Shown here piece after piece: positions 50,801 to 60,215 of a stretch of DNA of 64,000 nucleotides. Within the stretch, counting starts at the first letter, position 1; the number at the start of each line of letters is the position of its first letter. The stretch is taken from positions 18,562,146 through 18,626,145 of the forward strand of contig NC_080712.1 in the NCBI RefSeq assembly GCF_019097595.1, read 5' to 3'. The notes below the pieces were generated by a model. That model was not told the DNA's origin and made no database searches. It saw only the letters and a list, made by a program, of their open reading frames with translations. This DNA comes from Hemibagrus wyckioides. Its lineage: Eukaryota; Chordata; Actinopteri; Siluriformes; Bagridae. A program made the translations under genes and the position numbers.

Positions 50801-53800
50801 CATTTTTGCATTCAGCTGCATTAATTGTCTCACTGTCAATAGGGAATGTGCAATAATCATGGAAGAAAGTCTGACACAGTACCTAAATGTCCGGTAAAAT
50901 CTGTTAAATGTTTTCAAATATAATAATAGAGATTTTCCCTTAAGAACAAATTTTCCCCTAGGAGAGTAGCCTGATGCAGAAAAGTTAAAATATACAGAAT
51001 TTATTGATTAATTTATTGACTCATCTTCTCAATGAAGGCTTCATGTAAAAAAAAATGTGATTAAATAGTTCTTGTCTGCCCAACACTTCCAATATAACTG
51101 CATTTCAGATAAACTGTTCTTTCATCAGGACAGTGTCAAAAATGTTGAGCTCTTGGTTTAAAATTTATTTATCGACATGGTGGGCTATTTTCACTACATA
51201 ATGCCAAATTACTATCCACTGAAATAGCCCTCACTTCAGCTCTATCTAAATGGACAGATACAGCTGCCATTTCATTTTTCACTTCATCTTGTATTGTGGT
51301 TCAGTCTCAAGATCAGTTTCCTAGATCAAATTATTCAGGTTTGATATCTCACAGATATCTATCTAGCTGAGGTGAGTTAATTACCGATATCGAACTCACA
51401 TCAACTGTGTTGACACTAATTTGATAGTTACACCCCTTTTGCCAGTTATCTCAGCTTTCAAATGTTTTCAGTAGCCAGCCAGGAGTCTTTCAATTTTTTG
51501 TTGAATACATTTTCACCCACTTTTCCTCAATCAGCCAACTGTGAGAGTCATTCCAAAAGCTTTAGCTTGAACTAGCTGGAACTACATCTTGAAGTAGTTC
51601 CAGGTAGATTTTAAGGGTTTTTTGAATAATTGTCCTGTTGTAGAAGCTTCAGTTTCTTGACATTTGGTTCCTGGTTCAGGTTTGCTGATTTTTACTGGAA
51701 TCTGGAAGTTAGCAAGGTGTGCTTTTCATCAAATGCTCACTTCATCAGCACATTGCACTTTTTTTCCAGTGTGCCCCAGGCTTCTAGAAACTGTTTTGCA
51801 TACATCAGACTTTGAGGTTCGTAATGAAATCACAGGTAAGGTTTCCTTCTAATGATACTTCCACACAGGCATTTCTATCTGTAAGTTTTCTCAGTCTTCC
51901 AGAGCTTGCCTTGGCTTGAGTTATTTACCGATATCACATCAACTGTGTTGCACAGCCAAACTGCCACCTGGAACATCTGCTTTTACAATGTATTTCAATA
52001 ATATGATGTTAAACATGGCTGAGTGATAAAAGAAGCTCTTGTGCTTTTGTTGTTTAGACATTAACAACTAAACATGGACATTATCTCTTGCTTGTTAAAA
52101 ATTTCTATTAAACTATTAAACGCTATTGAAATTACTCTAGAAATGTCCCTCTGTGATGCCTGACAGCCAAACAACTGCTAAAACTCAAAGGAATAAGTTA
52201 ATATACGGCAATATCCAACAAAAAAGAAAATACATACAATCCGGGGTAATGTAAACTTAGCTTATCCACTGATCAGCTTTTCTGTAGGTTGGAGGAAACT
52301 GAAGAACCCAGCAAAAACCCATACAGAGACAGGGAGATCAAGAGAAACTCTACAGACAGTATGACAAGCTCAGGATCAAACCAGACACCCTGGAGCTCTG
52401 AAGAGGCAACTCTACCCTTACACCATTAGGCCATTAACATATATTTCAATATAAACATGCAACCCCTGTCCATTTGGGACTGTCCATCTGGTAGCAGTGC
52501 AATACCAAAAATGCACAGATACAGTTCAAGAGCTTCAGGTAATACTTACTCACTACAAAGATGACAATGAAGAAAATTAAATGTGTGATCTCTGATTGTG
52601 GCATGGTTGTTGATGTCAGATGGGCTGGTTTTAGTATTTTAGAAAATGATGATCTCCCGGAATTATCACACACAATAGTTGCCAGAGTTTACACAGTATG
52701 GTGTGAAAATCATTGAATGAGCAGCAGTTCTGTGGGTGAAAAAGCTTTGTTGATAAAAGAGGTCAGAGGAAAATGGCCAGATCGGTTTGAGCTGCCAGAA
52801 AGGATACAGTAATTCATATAATCACAACTGTGGTGAGCAGAAAAGCATCTCAGCATGCACAAAACCTAGAACCTTGAGGTGGAGGAGCTACAAAAGCAGA
52901 GAAACCACATCAGGTTCCAAGAATGGCAAAGATTCTGTTAAACTGCACAGATGATGATTAGTTCAGACATCTTCAACTGTTCAGTCCATGCAACAGTAAA
53001 AGTCACATAGAAGAAGTTTTTCCCCATTCTGATGTTTGATGTGAACATTAACTGAAGACCTGATTTCTGCATGACTGCATGCATTGTGCTGCTGTTACAT
53101 GATTGGCTGATTGGTTAACCACATGAAGGAGCAGGTATACCAGTGTTCCTATTAAAGTAATGGTAAGAGTATTTAATGTGTTTCCTTTAAATTCTACAGA
53201 CTGGCGTTCCTTCAACTCATCAAGGCCAAAAGGACTGAATACATTTGTTTCTGTGCTTCATTATATTGCAATTAGATGAAGATAAAGTCAGTGCACTGCC
53301 GGTTAAATGCCAGTCTCTTCCTCTAATGTATCCTGCTCCTGCTGGACAGGGTTCCAGAGGCAGCCATAAGCCCATGGATAATTATTGGCCCGTACAGATA
53401 GGAGTGAGTGAGAACCAATTTATCTCCATTTCATGAACAGGTCAATACATCTCCCTGTCCACCCTTAAGAGACAAATGATAGCACTTCACCGTCAAACAG
53501 GACACATTCTTTAAAAATGCTTTTCAGTATTCACTGTCCTCTGTGATGATGGGAATCAAGCAGATGGATAAACAGGATCAGACATCAAGAACTCTATGTC
53601 TTTTAGCACCTAATATCTCATTGACTAGCATTTTCTCATTGAATAGCATTGCAATAATCGTTGCCATTGCCCTTTTAAAAGACACAGGATTAATATTACA
53701 ATCTTCCAGGGGTTCTCTCAAGGGGTGCTTGCTGCTAGTAAATGATGCCACATTTCTTTCCCCACAATTCAGTTAAATCCAGACTGATCACATTTGTGTT

Positions 53801-56565
53801 TTGTTTTAGTTTACACCCTCACCCAGCTGTGCTACATCATTTATGCAGTGCCGCAGAACAGCATCCTCTTATTGCTCAGTCAAATGGAGCTGCAATCAAA
53901 AAATCTATTTCAATCCCTCGGTTGCTGCCTCACAGGATAAGTGGACATCGTTCATTGCTGACGGCACTGGAGAAGAGTGGAGAAGCCAGAAATATGCAGT
54001 TCAGCTTATTGTACTCTGGCTATCAACCAAATAATTTACACCATAAGCAATCTATCAAATTTTGCTGATTAGTTTGGGATTGTATGGAATGGGATAATCG
54101 TTCATGTGCAGCTCTCATATAAGGTCTTATCTTGTAACATGACGTTCTGTCAGGTAGAAATATTTCATAGCCATTTCAAAGGAATGAGGTATAAAGCTTT
54201 ATGTAGCTCCCCGTTTGACTCTTGGTAGTCTTTAACCATAGATGATGTCCGCAAATGATGAAAAGGAAAAAGATTCACCGGGTTCTGTTACCTTTCTATC
54301 CACACAAGCTACTGAACGACCTGCCATTCGATTCGCCACATCTCTCTGTTCGTTTATCTCATCGTTTAGGAGATCCTCAAAACGTCCATTGCGAAACTTG
54401 AAGAGCTTATCAGTGTATGTTGCTCGACCTGGTCAAAGAAAACAGAACATTGTATTGTATAAATAGTCATGTATTCTTTTCCTTAAAACATCTGGTATGT
54501 TTTTAGCTCTCCATGAGAATATTTATATGTACATACCAGAGAAAGCATTATTAGAGTTGAGAACGTAGATCTCCTCCCTCCCATCGCCATCTATGTCACA
54601 TGCTGTGACTCCAATAGCATTTCCCTGTCGGTCTCTGAGAGCATAGTATGGCGAACTGCGGTTGTCTACAGCAATGTTTATTAACCTCTTCTTTTCTTTA
54701 TCATACTTCAGCACCAGGTTTGGGCCATTGTACCTGCAGGTGGAAGCATTATTTTTTTTATTATTTTTTTTATTAATTATAATGAATTATATCCTTAATT
54801 ATCCTTGATTAGTTAGAGACAATATTTAAGAGCGTGTCAACTATCAAGCAGTGCTAAATGATAATAATGTTGGTTTTATTTTACACGTTGTTATTGTTGG
54901 TTTCGATCTAGATTTAATTAATTAGATAAATTAAGATAGATAAATTAATTCTAAGCCACCTACAACAGAGCAGATTTAAAGAAAACTAGAGTTTTTAGTG
55001 GATTTTTTTCCAAAATGTTCCCATTATGTTAATAAGTATCCAAAATATATCTTCCTCATTCCACTAGTTTTAAATCTTCCTTAAATGCAATGCCAAATCG
55101 TTTTACAAACGCGCGTTGCCGTTCTGGGTTAAAAAATCTTCTCTGACTTCTCTTGTGTGTTTGTTAAATTACTTTCTTCTAACATTATCATATGTTCCTC
55201 TAACAGTCAGCAGGTCTCTGTAAAGTTATGTGCACATTTATATCATAGCTTGTATCAGATCAGGCATAACATTATGACCACCTGCCTAATATTGTGTTGG
55301 TCCCCCTTTTGCTACCAAAACAGCCCTGACCCATCAAGGCATGGACTCCACTAGATCCTTGAAGGTGTGCTGTGGTATCTGGCACCAAGATGTTAGCAGC
55401 AGATCCTTTAAGTCCATGGGCACCTTGCAACTTACAGGACTTAAAGGATATTCACTGGACTGAAAGATATTACAGAACTTAAAGGATACTTTTGATAGAC
55501 CACTGCAGACCGTAAAACACCCCACAAGAGCTGCAGTTTTGGAGATGCTCTGATCCAGTCATCTAGCCATCACAATTTGTCCCTTGTCAAACTCACTCAA
55601 ATCCTTACACTTGCCCATTTTTCCTGCTTCTAACACATTGACCTTGAGGACAAAATGTTCACATGCTGCTTAATATATTCCACTCACTAACAGATGCCAT
55701 GATGAGTAGATAATCAGTGATATTCACTTCACCTCTCACTTTTCATAATGTTATGCCTGGTCAGTGTATTAGTGTAACAAATCTGAAAGTACAGAAAGCA
55801 GTGTTTCTAGTACACAATACAATTTTTTTAATAAGAAATGAACATGTAATGTAATTGTATGATGCCATCATTCTCCAACTATGAGTCTTTCTGCAACTAT
55901 GAAATGTTAAAATACATTTGCTTACATTAGGGATTAAAAAGTTTTAAAAAAAACTTCTTCAAGAAGATTTAATTACATTTACAGAAATCAAACTTTGATA
56001 TTCAAACATTGGTCACTGTAAATTCCATCAAACCGTCATGTGTTCTAGCTGCAGAACAGTTCACTGTCAAATACAGCAAGATTTCAATCATTTAAAAGTC
56101 TCATGGAAAGTAGCTTATCTCCCCAAAAAGAGAAAATGCCATCTAATTACATTTCAACATAAATCCATACTTTTAGCTGAATTCCTCTTCTTAAAATGCT
56201 TCTTAAACATCTTTCATGTTTTAACCGAAACGTAACTTCAATCAAGCTTAATTAAAATAATTGACTTCAAATCCTTGGCTTCAAAATCAAATACATTGTC
56301 CCAAATCATGTTTTTCTTTTCTAGGTCTGGTATTTTAAAATCCAGATGCAGACATGGAACAAAATACTCACCCAGCCACAAATATTTCCAGGTCCCCATC
56401 CCCATCCACATCAGTGACAGCCACACCATAATTCAGCTGAGTGGGGTTGTTCTCATAGTCAGGGGGCAGCACACTCTGAGTGACAGATACAAACATGGGC
56501 TCTGAGCGCTGAGCCAGGCACTGAGCCACCATACCGAGAGCTACCGCTATCATCCACGCTGACAT
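38762..56565 (-). CDS. crtac1: Cartilage acidic protein 1 (CRTAC1/LOTUS-like), 14 coding exons, 630 aa
   Basis: The coding exons in transcript order are 56565-56372, 54733-54537, 54428-54292, 47857-47701, 46827-46693, 46183-46038, 43804-43668, 43278-43196, 42620-42520, 42246-42078, 40040-39895, 39513-39471, 39332-39189 and 38865-38762. All junctions stay in frame. The protein has a signal peptide (about 1-18). It then has FG-GAP/VCBS repeats with Ca-loop motifs DVDGDGDLE (52-60), DIDGDGREE (111-119), DFNRDGKTD (289-297), DFDSDNELE (342-350) and DFDGDGQLD (401-409). An ASPIC/UnbV domain follows (about 436-525), then a six-cysteine calcium-binding EGF domain starting DQDEC (549-595), and a hydrophobic tail (618-630). 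Known of the family: CRTAC1 is an extracellular glycoprotein; its B form, LOTUS, binds and antagonises Nogo receptor 1 in neurons. The last exon (AQVAY...) matches the B-type C-terminus. The usual length is about 645-661 aa. Whether it is crtac1a or crtac1b is unresolved. Confidence 0.96.
38866..39188 (-). other. crtac1: crtac1 intron 13, alternatively retained in principle
   Basis: This 323-bp intron has donor GTGAGT overlapping an in-frame TAG at 39183-39181. Retention would end the protein as ...ACVGE. Confidence 0.75.
39189..39332 (-). CDS. crtac1: crtac1 coding exon 13: calcium-binding EGF domain
   Basis: This exon has 47 codons with split codons at both ends, acceptor CCTAG and donor GTGAGT. 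It encodes [33 protein letters not shown] and [14 protein letters not shown]. Six cysteines (residues 553, 560, 567, 576, 582, 595) and the DxDEC opening fit a cbEGF module. If the donor is not used, the frame reads V-G-E-stop, ending at 39181. Confidence 0.95.
39471..39513 (-). CDS. crtac1: crtac1 coding exon 12 (43-nt mini-exon)
   Basis: This exon has 14 codons plus 1 nt, with acceptor TTGCAG and donor GTAAGC. It encodes [14 protein letters not shown], matching the human CGQGF...NGHC segment just before the EGF domain. Confidence 0.9.
39514..39894 (-). other. crtac1: crtac1 intron 11
   Basis: This 381-bp intron has nothing recognised beyond its splice sites. Confidence 0.8.
39895..40040 (-). 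CDS. crtac1: crtac1 coding exon 11
   Basis: This exon has 48 codons plus 2 nt, with acceptor AACAG and donor GTGTGC. It encodes [20 protein letters not shown] and EINYP, the end of the ASPIC/UnbV domain, followed by an acidic linker ([13 protein letters not shown]). Confidence 0.93.
40041..42077 (-). other. crtac1: crtac1 intron 10
   Basis: This 2.0-kb intron has no transposon recognised. A 105-codon same-strand open frame (41562-41245) has no family resemblance and no splice context. Confidence 0.8.
42078..42246 (-). CDS. crtac1: crtac1 coding exon 10: ASPIC/UnbV domain
   Basis: This exon has 56 codons plus 1 nt, with acceptor CACAG and donor GTAGGT. It contains [20 protein letters not shown] and [20 protein letters not shown], the diagnostic ASPIC/UnbV sequence. 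Confidence 0.96.
42520..42620 (-). CDS. crtac1: crtac1 coding exon 9
   Basis: This exon has 33 codons plus 2 nt. The acceptor ends GAAG rather than the commoner CAG or TAG, and the donor is GTGAGT. It encodes [20 protein letters not shown] and [13 protein letters not shown], the last Ca-loop repeat. Confidence 0.92.
42621..43195 (-). other. crtac1: crtac1 intron 8
   Basis: This 575-bp AT-rich intron has nothing recognised in it. Confidence 0.8.
43196..43278 (-). CDS. crtac1: crtac1 coding exon 8
   Basis: This exon has 27 codons with split codons at both ends, acceptor CACAG and donor GTATCG. It encodes [20 protein letters not shown] and EPEGRGT. It is too short to show as an open reading frame of its own and was found by homology and phase. 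Confidence 0.92.
43279..43667 (-). other. crtac1: crtac1 intron 7
   Basis: This 389-bp intron shows nothing beyond normal splice sites. Confidence 0.8.
43668..43804 (-). CDS. crtac1: crtac1 coding exon 7
   Basis: This exon has 45 codons plus 2 nt, with acceptor TCTCAG and donor GTAAAC. It encodes [20 protein letters not shown], then [20 protein letters not shown] and ANRLF. Confidence 0.95.
43805..46037 (-). other. crtac1: crtac1 intron 6
   Basis: This 2.2-kb intron has a decayed SINE at 45895-46020, close to the exon 6 donor. No other feature was recognised. Confidence 0.8.
45895..46020 (+). repeat. second SINE-like family, copy 2
   Basis: It contains GTGAGCAAGATCCTTAACCC and ends GAGCAAATGTAAATG, like the copy at 25612. 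It ends about 18 bp from the crtac1 exon 6 donor region. Confidence 0.45.
46038..46183 (-). CDS. crtac1: crtac1 coding exon 6
   Basis: This exon has 48 codons plus 2 nt, with acceptor CTGCAG and donor GTGGGT. It encodes [20 protein letters not shown] and [19 protein letters not shown], one of the best conserved FG-GAP/VCBS blocks. Confidence 0.96.
46274..46684 (+). mobile_element. Tc1-like remnant filling crtac1 intron 5
   Basis: The left end starts TATACTATTTGG and the right end carries the inverse GTGATGGTCAGGTGT. The interior at 46457-46486 reads [10 protein letters not shown], a decayed DLNPIEHLWDE transposase motif. It makes up about 80 percent of the 509-bp intron (46184-46692) and ends about 8 nt from the exon 5 splice donor. 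Confidence 0.8.
46693..46827 (-). CDS. crtac1: crtac1 coding exon 5
   Basis: This exon has 44 codons with split codons at both ends, acceptor CTATAG and donor GTGAGC. It contains [30 protein letters not shown] and [10 protein letters not shown] Tc1-like remnant begins about 8 nt past its donor. Confidence 0.94.
46828..47700 (-). other. crtac1: crtac1 intron 4
   Basis: This 0.87-kb intron has no repeat recognised. The half at 47270-47560 has higher GC than most introns here, for which no explanation was found. Confidence 0.8.
47701..47857 (-). CDS. crtac1: crtac1 coding exon 4
   Basis: This exon has 52 codons plus 1 nt, with acceptor ATTAG and donor GTATAA. It encodes [20 protein letters not shown] and [20 protein letters not shown], then ends KKFT. 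It follows the largest intron, 6.4 kb. Confidence 0.94.
49560..50290. repeat. dispersed repeat, copy A, in crtac1 intron 3
   Basis: It shares GACACTAATTTGATAGTTAC at its start and long internal blocks with the sequence at 51413-51917. It extends further at its right side. No coding frame or terminal repeat was recognised; the class is unknown. Confidence 0.6.
51413..51917. repeat. dispersed repeat, copy B, with long flanking duplication
   Basis: It is a shorter version of copy A in the same orientation. It is bordered on both sides by a related sequence (51374-51412 and 51918-51950) beginning GAGTTA and ending CATCAACTGTGTTG. Confidence 0.65.
52262..52440 (-). repeat. SINE-like repeat fragment in crtac1 intron 3
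   Basis: It contains GTTGGAGGAAACTGAAGAAC, CTCAGGATCAAACCAGACAC and CCCTGGAGCTCTGAAG. It is an inverse head half of the family at 60216. Confidence 0.5.
52485..53168. mobile_element. rearranged Tc1-like fragment with inverted ends, crtac1 intron 3
   Basis: The left part runs in transposase sense (TGTGATCTCTGATTGTGG, then GCATCTCAGCATGCACAA). The right part (about 53018-53165) is the element's own start in inverse, ending GTGTTCCTATTAAAGT. The transposase is only an N-terminal remnant with stops. Confidence 0.65.
54292..54428 (-). CDS. crtac1: crtac1 coding exon 3
   Basis: This exon has 45 codons plus 2 nt, with acceptor GACCAG and donor GTAACA. It encodes [20 protein letters not shown] and ends [12 protein letters not shown]. 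It is separated from exon 2 by only a 108-bp intron. Confidence 0.93.
54537..54733 (-). CDS. crtac1: crtac1 coding exon 2
   Basis: This exon has 65 codons plus split glycine codons at both ends, with acceptor CTGCAG and donor GTATGT. It contains [31 protein letters not shown] and the [14 protein letters not shown] loop, near-identical in pattern to vertebrate CRTAC1. Confidence 0.95.
54734..56371 (-). other. crtac1: crtac1 intron 1 (coding numbering)
   Basis: This 1.6-kb intron contains an internally deleted Tc1-like element with both terminal repeats (55257-55765). Otherwise it is AT-rich with no recognised feature. Confidence 0.85.
55257..55765. mobile_element. non-autonomous, internally deleted Tc1-like element
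   Basis: The left end carries CAGGCATAACATTATGACCA, and the right end carries the inverse, CATAATGTTATGCCTG. The sequence just inside the left end matches the inverted right end of the element at 25736-26692, so both belong to one family. It lies in crtac1 intron 1 and has almost no transposase left. Confidence 0.75.
56372..56565 (-). CDS. crtac1: crtac1 coding exon 1: signal peptide and first Ca loop
   Basis: This exon has 64 codons plus 2 nt before donor GTGAGT. It opens [18 protein letters not shown], a signal peptide, followed by [20 protein letters not shown] and the DVDGDGDLE loop. The ATG at 56565-56563 is used. The frame is open upstream to a GTG at 56571, which is not a plausible start. 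A CAG directly before that GTG could be a splice acceptor, so a separate non-coding first exon is possible. Confidence 0.93.
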
Positions 56566-58870
56566 GGTCACCTGCTGAATACATGTACAGTGTTAGTTTT
56601 TCTCTTCCAACCAGGTGTGTCATCTTGTCATCAGTGTAAAAGGCACTTTCTTTAGGCAAGGTAGCCATCTACTGGAATCTGAAATACTTGATATTCATTA
56701 CACTGGTTTAGGTGTGACAAACAGCCAGCTAGTCCATGGATAATCTTACATGTTACAATTTTCTAAATAAAACAATTAAAACATTTAACCAGTTATATTA
56801 ACTGTAGTATTAAAATGTCAAATTTTAAAATGTCTTTTATATATTTGTTGTTGTTTTCTACACATAAATACATAGTTCTACCATACCAGGTTTTTACTAC
56901 ACAACTTTAAATACATTCTTTATTTAATGGATCAGTCCTTGCTCTTCGAATTATTAGTAACTCTTTTATATTTTATCCATAGCCATTACCTGGTAAGAAA
57001 TTTGTGTTTCTAAAATGTAAATCTTATGTTTGACCTTAAATAGTGCATAGCATAAAAGAAATAAAGTCACATGTTAAACAGTACACCAGATTATACAAAA
57101 TGATTAAACAAACATGTTGATGTTAAATCAAGTGCATTAACTTCAACTTTCAAAGTGTATGTACACCAACCAAGTGGCAGCAACATAACAAACCACCAGG
57201 AGATGCTTGAGGCTCACTTATGTAGCTTGCCTGATGTACTGAATGTAGCTTTAAACTTCTCTGTACAAAGCACAATAGAAAACGCCATTCACTGAGAGCT
57301 GGATTTAAGATGTCTCAATGTTTTCCCCTGTTAAAAGCCAATTACCTGGTCAACATTTCACTTACAGGGCAAAGGTATAAATCAGAGCAGTGAAGACAGG
57401 TGATAGACCAGGTATAAATTAAGACCTTAGAGTAAAAGCAATCCCACCACACAAGGCAGACATTTTGGACAGTAAAATCCATACGTAATAAAAAAAAGAT
57501 TCAAAGACATTGGAGCATCTACTTAACTGTCTAAATGAGGTCAACTAAATGAGAGTGTTTCAAATTAAATACTGGACTGCCTGTGGATAGATGTAGTAGT
57601 AGACGAGATTCTGTGGTCTGTCAAAAGATGTGCAGGAGTTAATTCATCATACTGACTAAGTAGTGCTTTAGTAAATGTACCGCTTAAAGGCTAGGCATTG
57701 AACCCTAAATGTGTGTAAACACCAGAGTACATAACTGAGGTGAAGCAATAGTGAATAAATTACATACAGAAAAAAAGAGGTGTGATAGATAGAGAAGAAA
57801 AACCACAGCAAATTTCACAAGCTGGCAAAATGTATAAAGAGCTCCTTTTATTAATACAATATACTATGATAGCCCCAAATTACACAAGTCCTCAATGTCA
57901 CAAAGGTACCCTTGTTAAATTAAACAGTTCAAGCATGAACACACAAGCACACAAAGTCCAGTAATTTGGTTACTATGCTTCAGATATAACAATAGACATA
58001 ATGAAAGTGTCTGATTGCTTAAACACAAAAGGTAACCATTATGCTGACTAAAAGAGTGAGAATCAGGTTAGAGGAAATGCTAAATGAAAAGTGAAAAAAA
58101 ATGAATGCCATTTTATCTATTATGCAGTGATTCTAAGAATAGAGGACAACACCTAGTACTGATTTCTCTAAACTAAAATATTAAATAGTGAGTTTGAATA
58201 AAAAGGCAGTGTAATGATGATCATTAAAAGGACAAAACGTATGTATAATGTATTGTTCTGTATTTTGCTGAAGGAAGTGTTCTGCTGGCTGGGATTGGAA
58301 ACAGGCCAAGTTGCATTACAGGCCAAGTTATTACAACAATTAATGGATATTTTAAAACTACTGTCCAACGGCAGAGGACAGTAAGGACAAGTAAAAGACA
58401 AATCCTAGGTGAACCCCTCCTTACACATGCTATTTGTCTTGAGGTGGCATATGGTGTCTCTGCATCTCACTGCAGTTGTGAAGTAATGAACATATCCATA
58501 CAAATACCACAGTGCACAGCCTGATTGTGTTAACTTTAAGCATTATACTAACTTGTATTCGTGAATGCAGGAGCTCTACTTTACATTTGGACTAAAGCTA
58601 AATCTTCTTAACATAAATTATGGAGGAAAAAACTCTAAGGTACTACTTTAACAACATGAAGGGGAAAAAAATAGGAAAGCTATATATTAATGCTTTAACA
58701 TTTTGATATTCGTATCAACATTCGTAGGATATTTAGTAGCCTTCTAAGGTATGGAGGTAGCCCATGACAGTTTGCTCTTATTTTGCGTCAGGAAGGCTAT
58801 TCAATTTTAGCGTAAATGACTGCGTCAAAAAGCTGCAGCATCAGTTTATGAACCCGAGACTCTTCTACAC

Positions 58871-58941
58871 ACACTCACAGCAAGTGCACACAGCAAGTAC
58901 ACTCACAGCAAGTGCACACAGCAAGTACCCTCACAGCAAGT
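58871..58941. repeat. 28-bp minisatellite, about 2.6 units
   Basis: The unit contains CACAGCAAGT twice. The array shows this 10-mer five times in 71 bp. Confidence 0.85.
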
Positions 58942-59189
58942 AAAGCACAGATGGAAGATAAATGACAGTAGCACTTCTTTCATCAGCCTACAGAGCGCAT
59001 AGAGATCATGTCAAATAATTCAAACTAGGCAAATCTGACAGCAACAAAAAGAAGATGAAGACGTATATTTCATGCAAAAAAAAGAGAAAAAGTTTACATG
59101 ATCAGGACACAACTAGTAACCATACTGATCGCCATTTCACCCCGATTATTAACAAATCTCTTTCAAGTTCAGAAAAAAAACTTCTCCCA

Positions 59190-59680
59190 TCATCTGTTCA
59201 CCAACCAAACAGCCGACATTACCTATACCTATCAATGATGCGTTATTAGAGATAATACGCACGCTGCATGCACTGAATCCTGATGATCCACCGGTAAACT
59301 TTCTATAGGTGACATGCCAAGCGCGATAAAAGCATGCACTTTTATAACACCTACATGAAAAAGACGTCTCCAGCGACCCAAAGGATTCCCTCCGATGCGA
59401 TTCCCAGCGGATTTCCTGGATCACTCTTCTGTTCAACACAACTGTCTCCCTTTGTTTTTTGTTAGTTTTTTTTTTTGTTTTTTTTTCTTGCACAACTTCT
59501 TACACATCTGAGCTTATGAAACCAGTTGTGTAAGAATCTGCCCAATAATAAGAGCTTGGAGTGAATACTTAAAAACATAGCCAATGACGTGCGCGGAGGG
59601 CTGAGCTAAATCTGCGGCAGGAGAGACAGCCTTCTGTGTTCTTCATCTGATCTGAGATCAGGAGGACTAGATCGCTAACC
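59190..59680 (-). promoter_or_regulatory. crtac1: candidate crtac1 promoter and non-coding first exon
   Basis: On the minus strand this region has a TATAAAAG at 59346-59339. About 240 nt upstream of it, near 59575-59592, is a CpG-bearing segment with an ACGTCA half-site next to ATTGGC (inverted CCAAT). Possible donors GTATAG and GTAATG lie at 59228 and 59222. They could pair with the CAG just before the crtac1 start exon. This is inferred from motifs and position only. Confidence 0.33.
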
Positions 59681-59800
59681 TTCACGTGCTAAAAGACATA
59701 TTATATGAAACGTGCTGAATGAAACTGTTAATTAAAAAAATAATTAATAATAAAAAAAATCTTTGTCGAATGACCCCCCAGATCGTCTCTTGTCATAGAT

Positions 59801-59979
59801 ACACTATGGATACAAAAGTTTTGGGACACCCCTCCAAATCATTCAATTCAGGGGTTGTTTTTCAGGGGTTGGGCTTGACCGCTTAGTTCCAGTGAACGGG
59901 CCGAGCCCAAACCCTGAAAAACAACCCCTGAATTCATTGATTTGGAGGGGTGTCCCAAAACCTTTGCCAATATAGTGTA
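59801..59979. mobile_element. Tc1-derived foldback element, 180 bp
   Basis: Two arms of about 80 bp (59801-59880 and 59899-59979) are near-perfect inverse copies, each ending TACACTAT outward. Both contain GGGACACCCCTCC or its inverse. The loop is about 18 bp. The ends match a Tc1 family that inserts at TA. Confidence 0.85.
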
Positions 59980-60215
59980 TTTTTATCCATCGTAAGAGTT
60001 CATGTTCCCAGCTTAGCTTCTTTAAGGAACATACTGTATACAATACAATAACTTGTTAAGACTCTTGTTCCAGGCATGTTTTTTTTTTGTTTGTTTGTTT
60101 TTTAAATATAGCAGTCCAAATGCATGTTAGTGACCAGTTAATATAATATACAGCTGACCATATAAAAGTTAAATATCGCTCTGATTATGCTCAAAAAAGG
60201 CATATGAGATGATCA

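Larger units (their letters stand above)
47858..54291 (-). other. crtac1: crtac1 intron 3, the largest (6.4 kb)
   Basis: It contains two copies of a dispersed repeat (49560-50290 and 51413-51917), a SINE tail (52262-52440) and a rearranged Tc1 fragment (52485-53168). The stretch 53800-54060 is more even in composition and repeat-free to the eye. Confidence 0.85.

Noticed and set aside
56566..56571. Extension of crtac1 to a GTG start, two codons upstream
   Set aside because: Vertebrate genes seldom use GTG. The ATG at 56565 gives a good signal peptide, and the extra bases may be the start of the exon after a 5' UTR intron.
58871..58941. Possible CRISPR-like array (repeated 10-mer with spacers)
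   Set aside because: The setting is eukaryotic, the spacers are themselves repeated, and the units join without unique sequence; it is a minisatellite.
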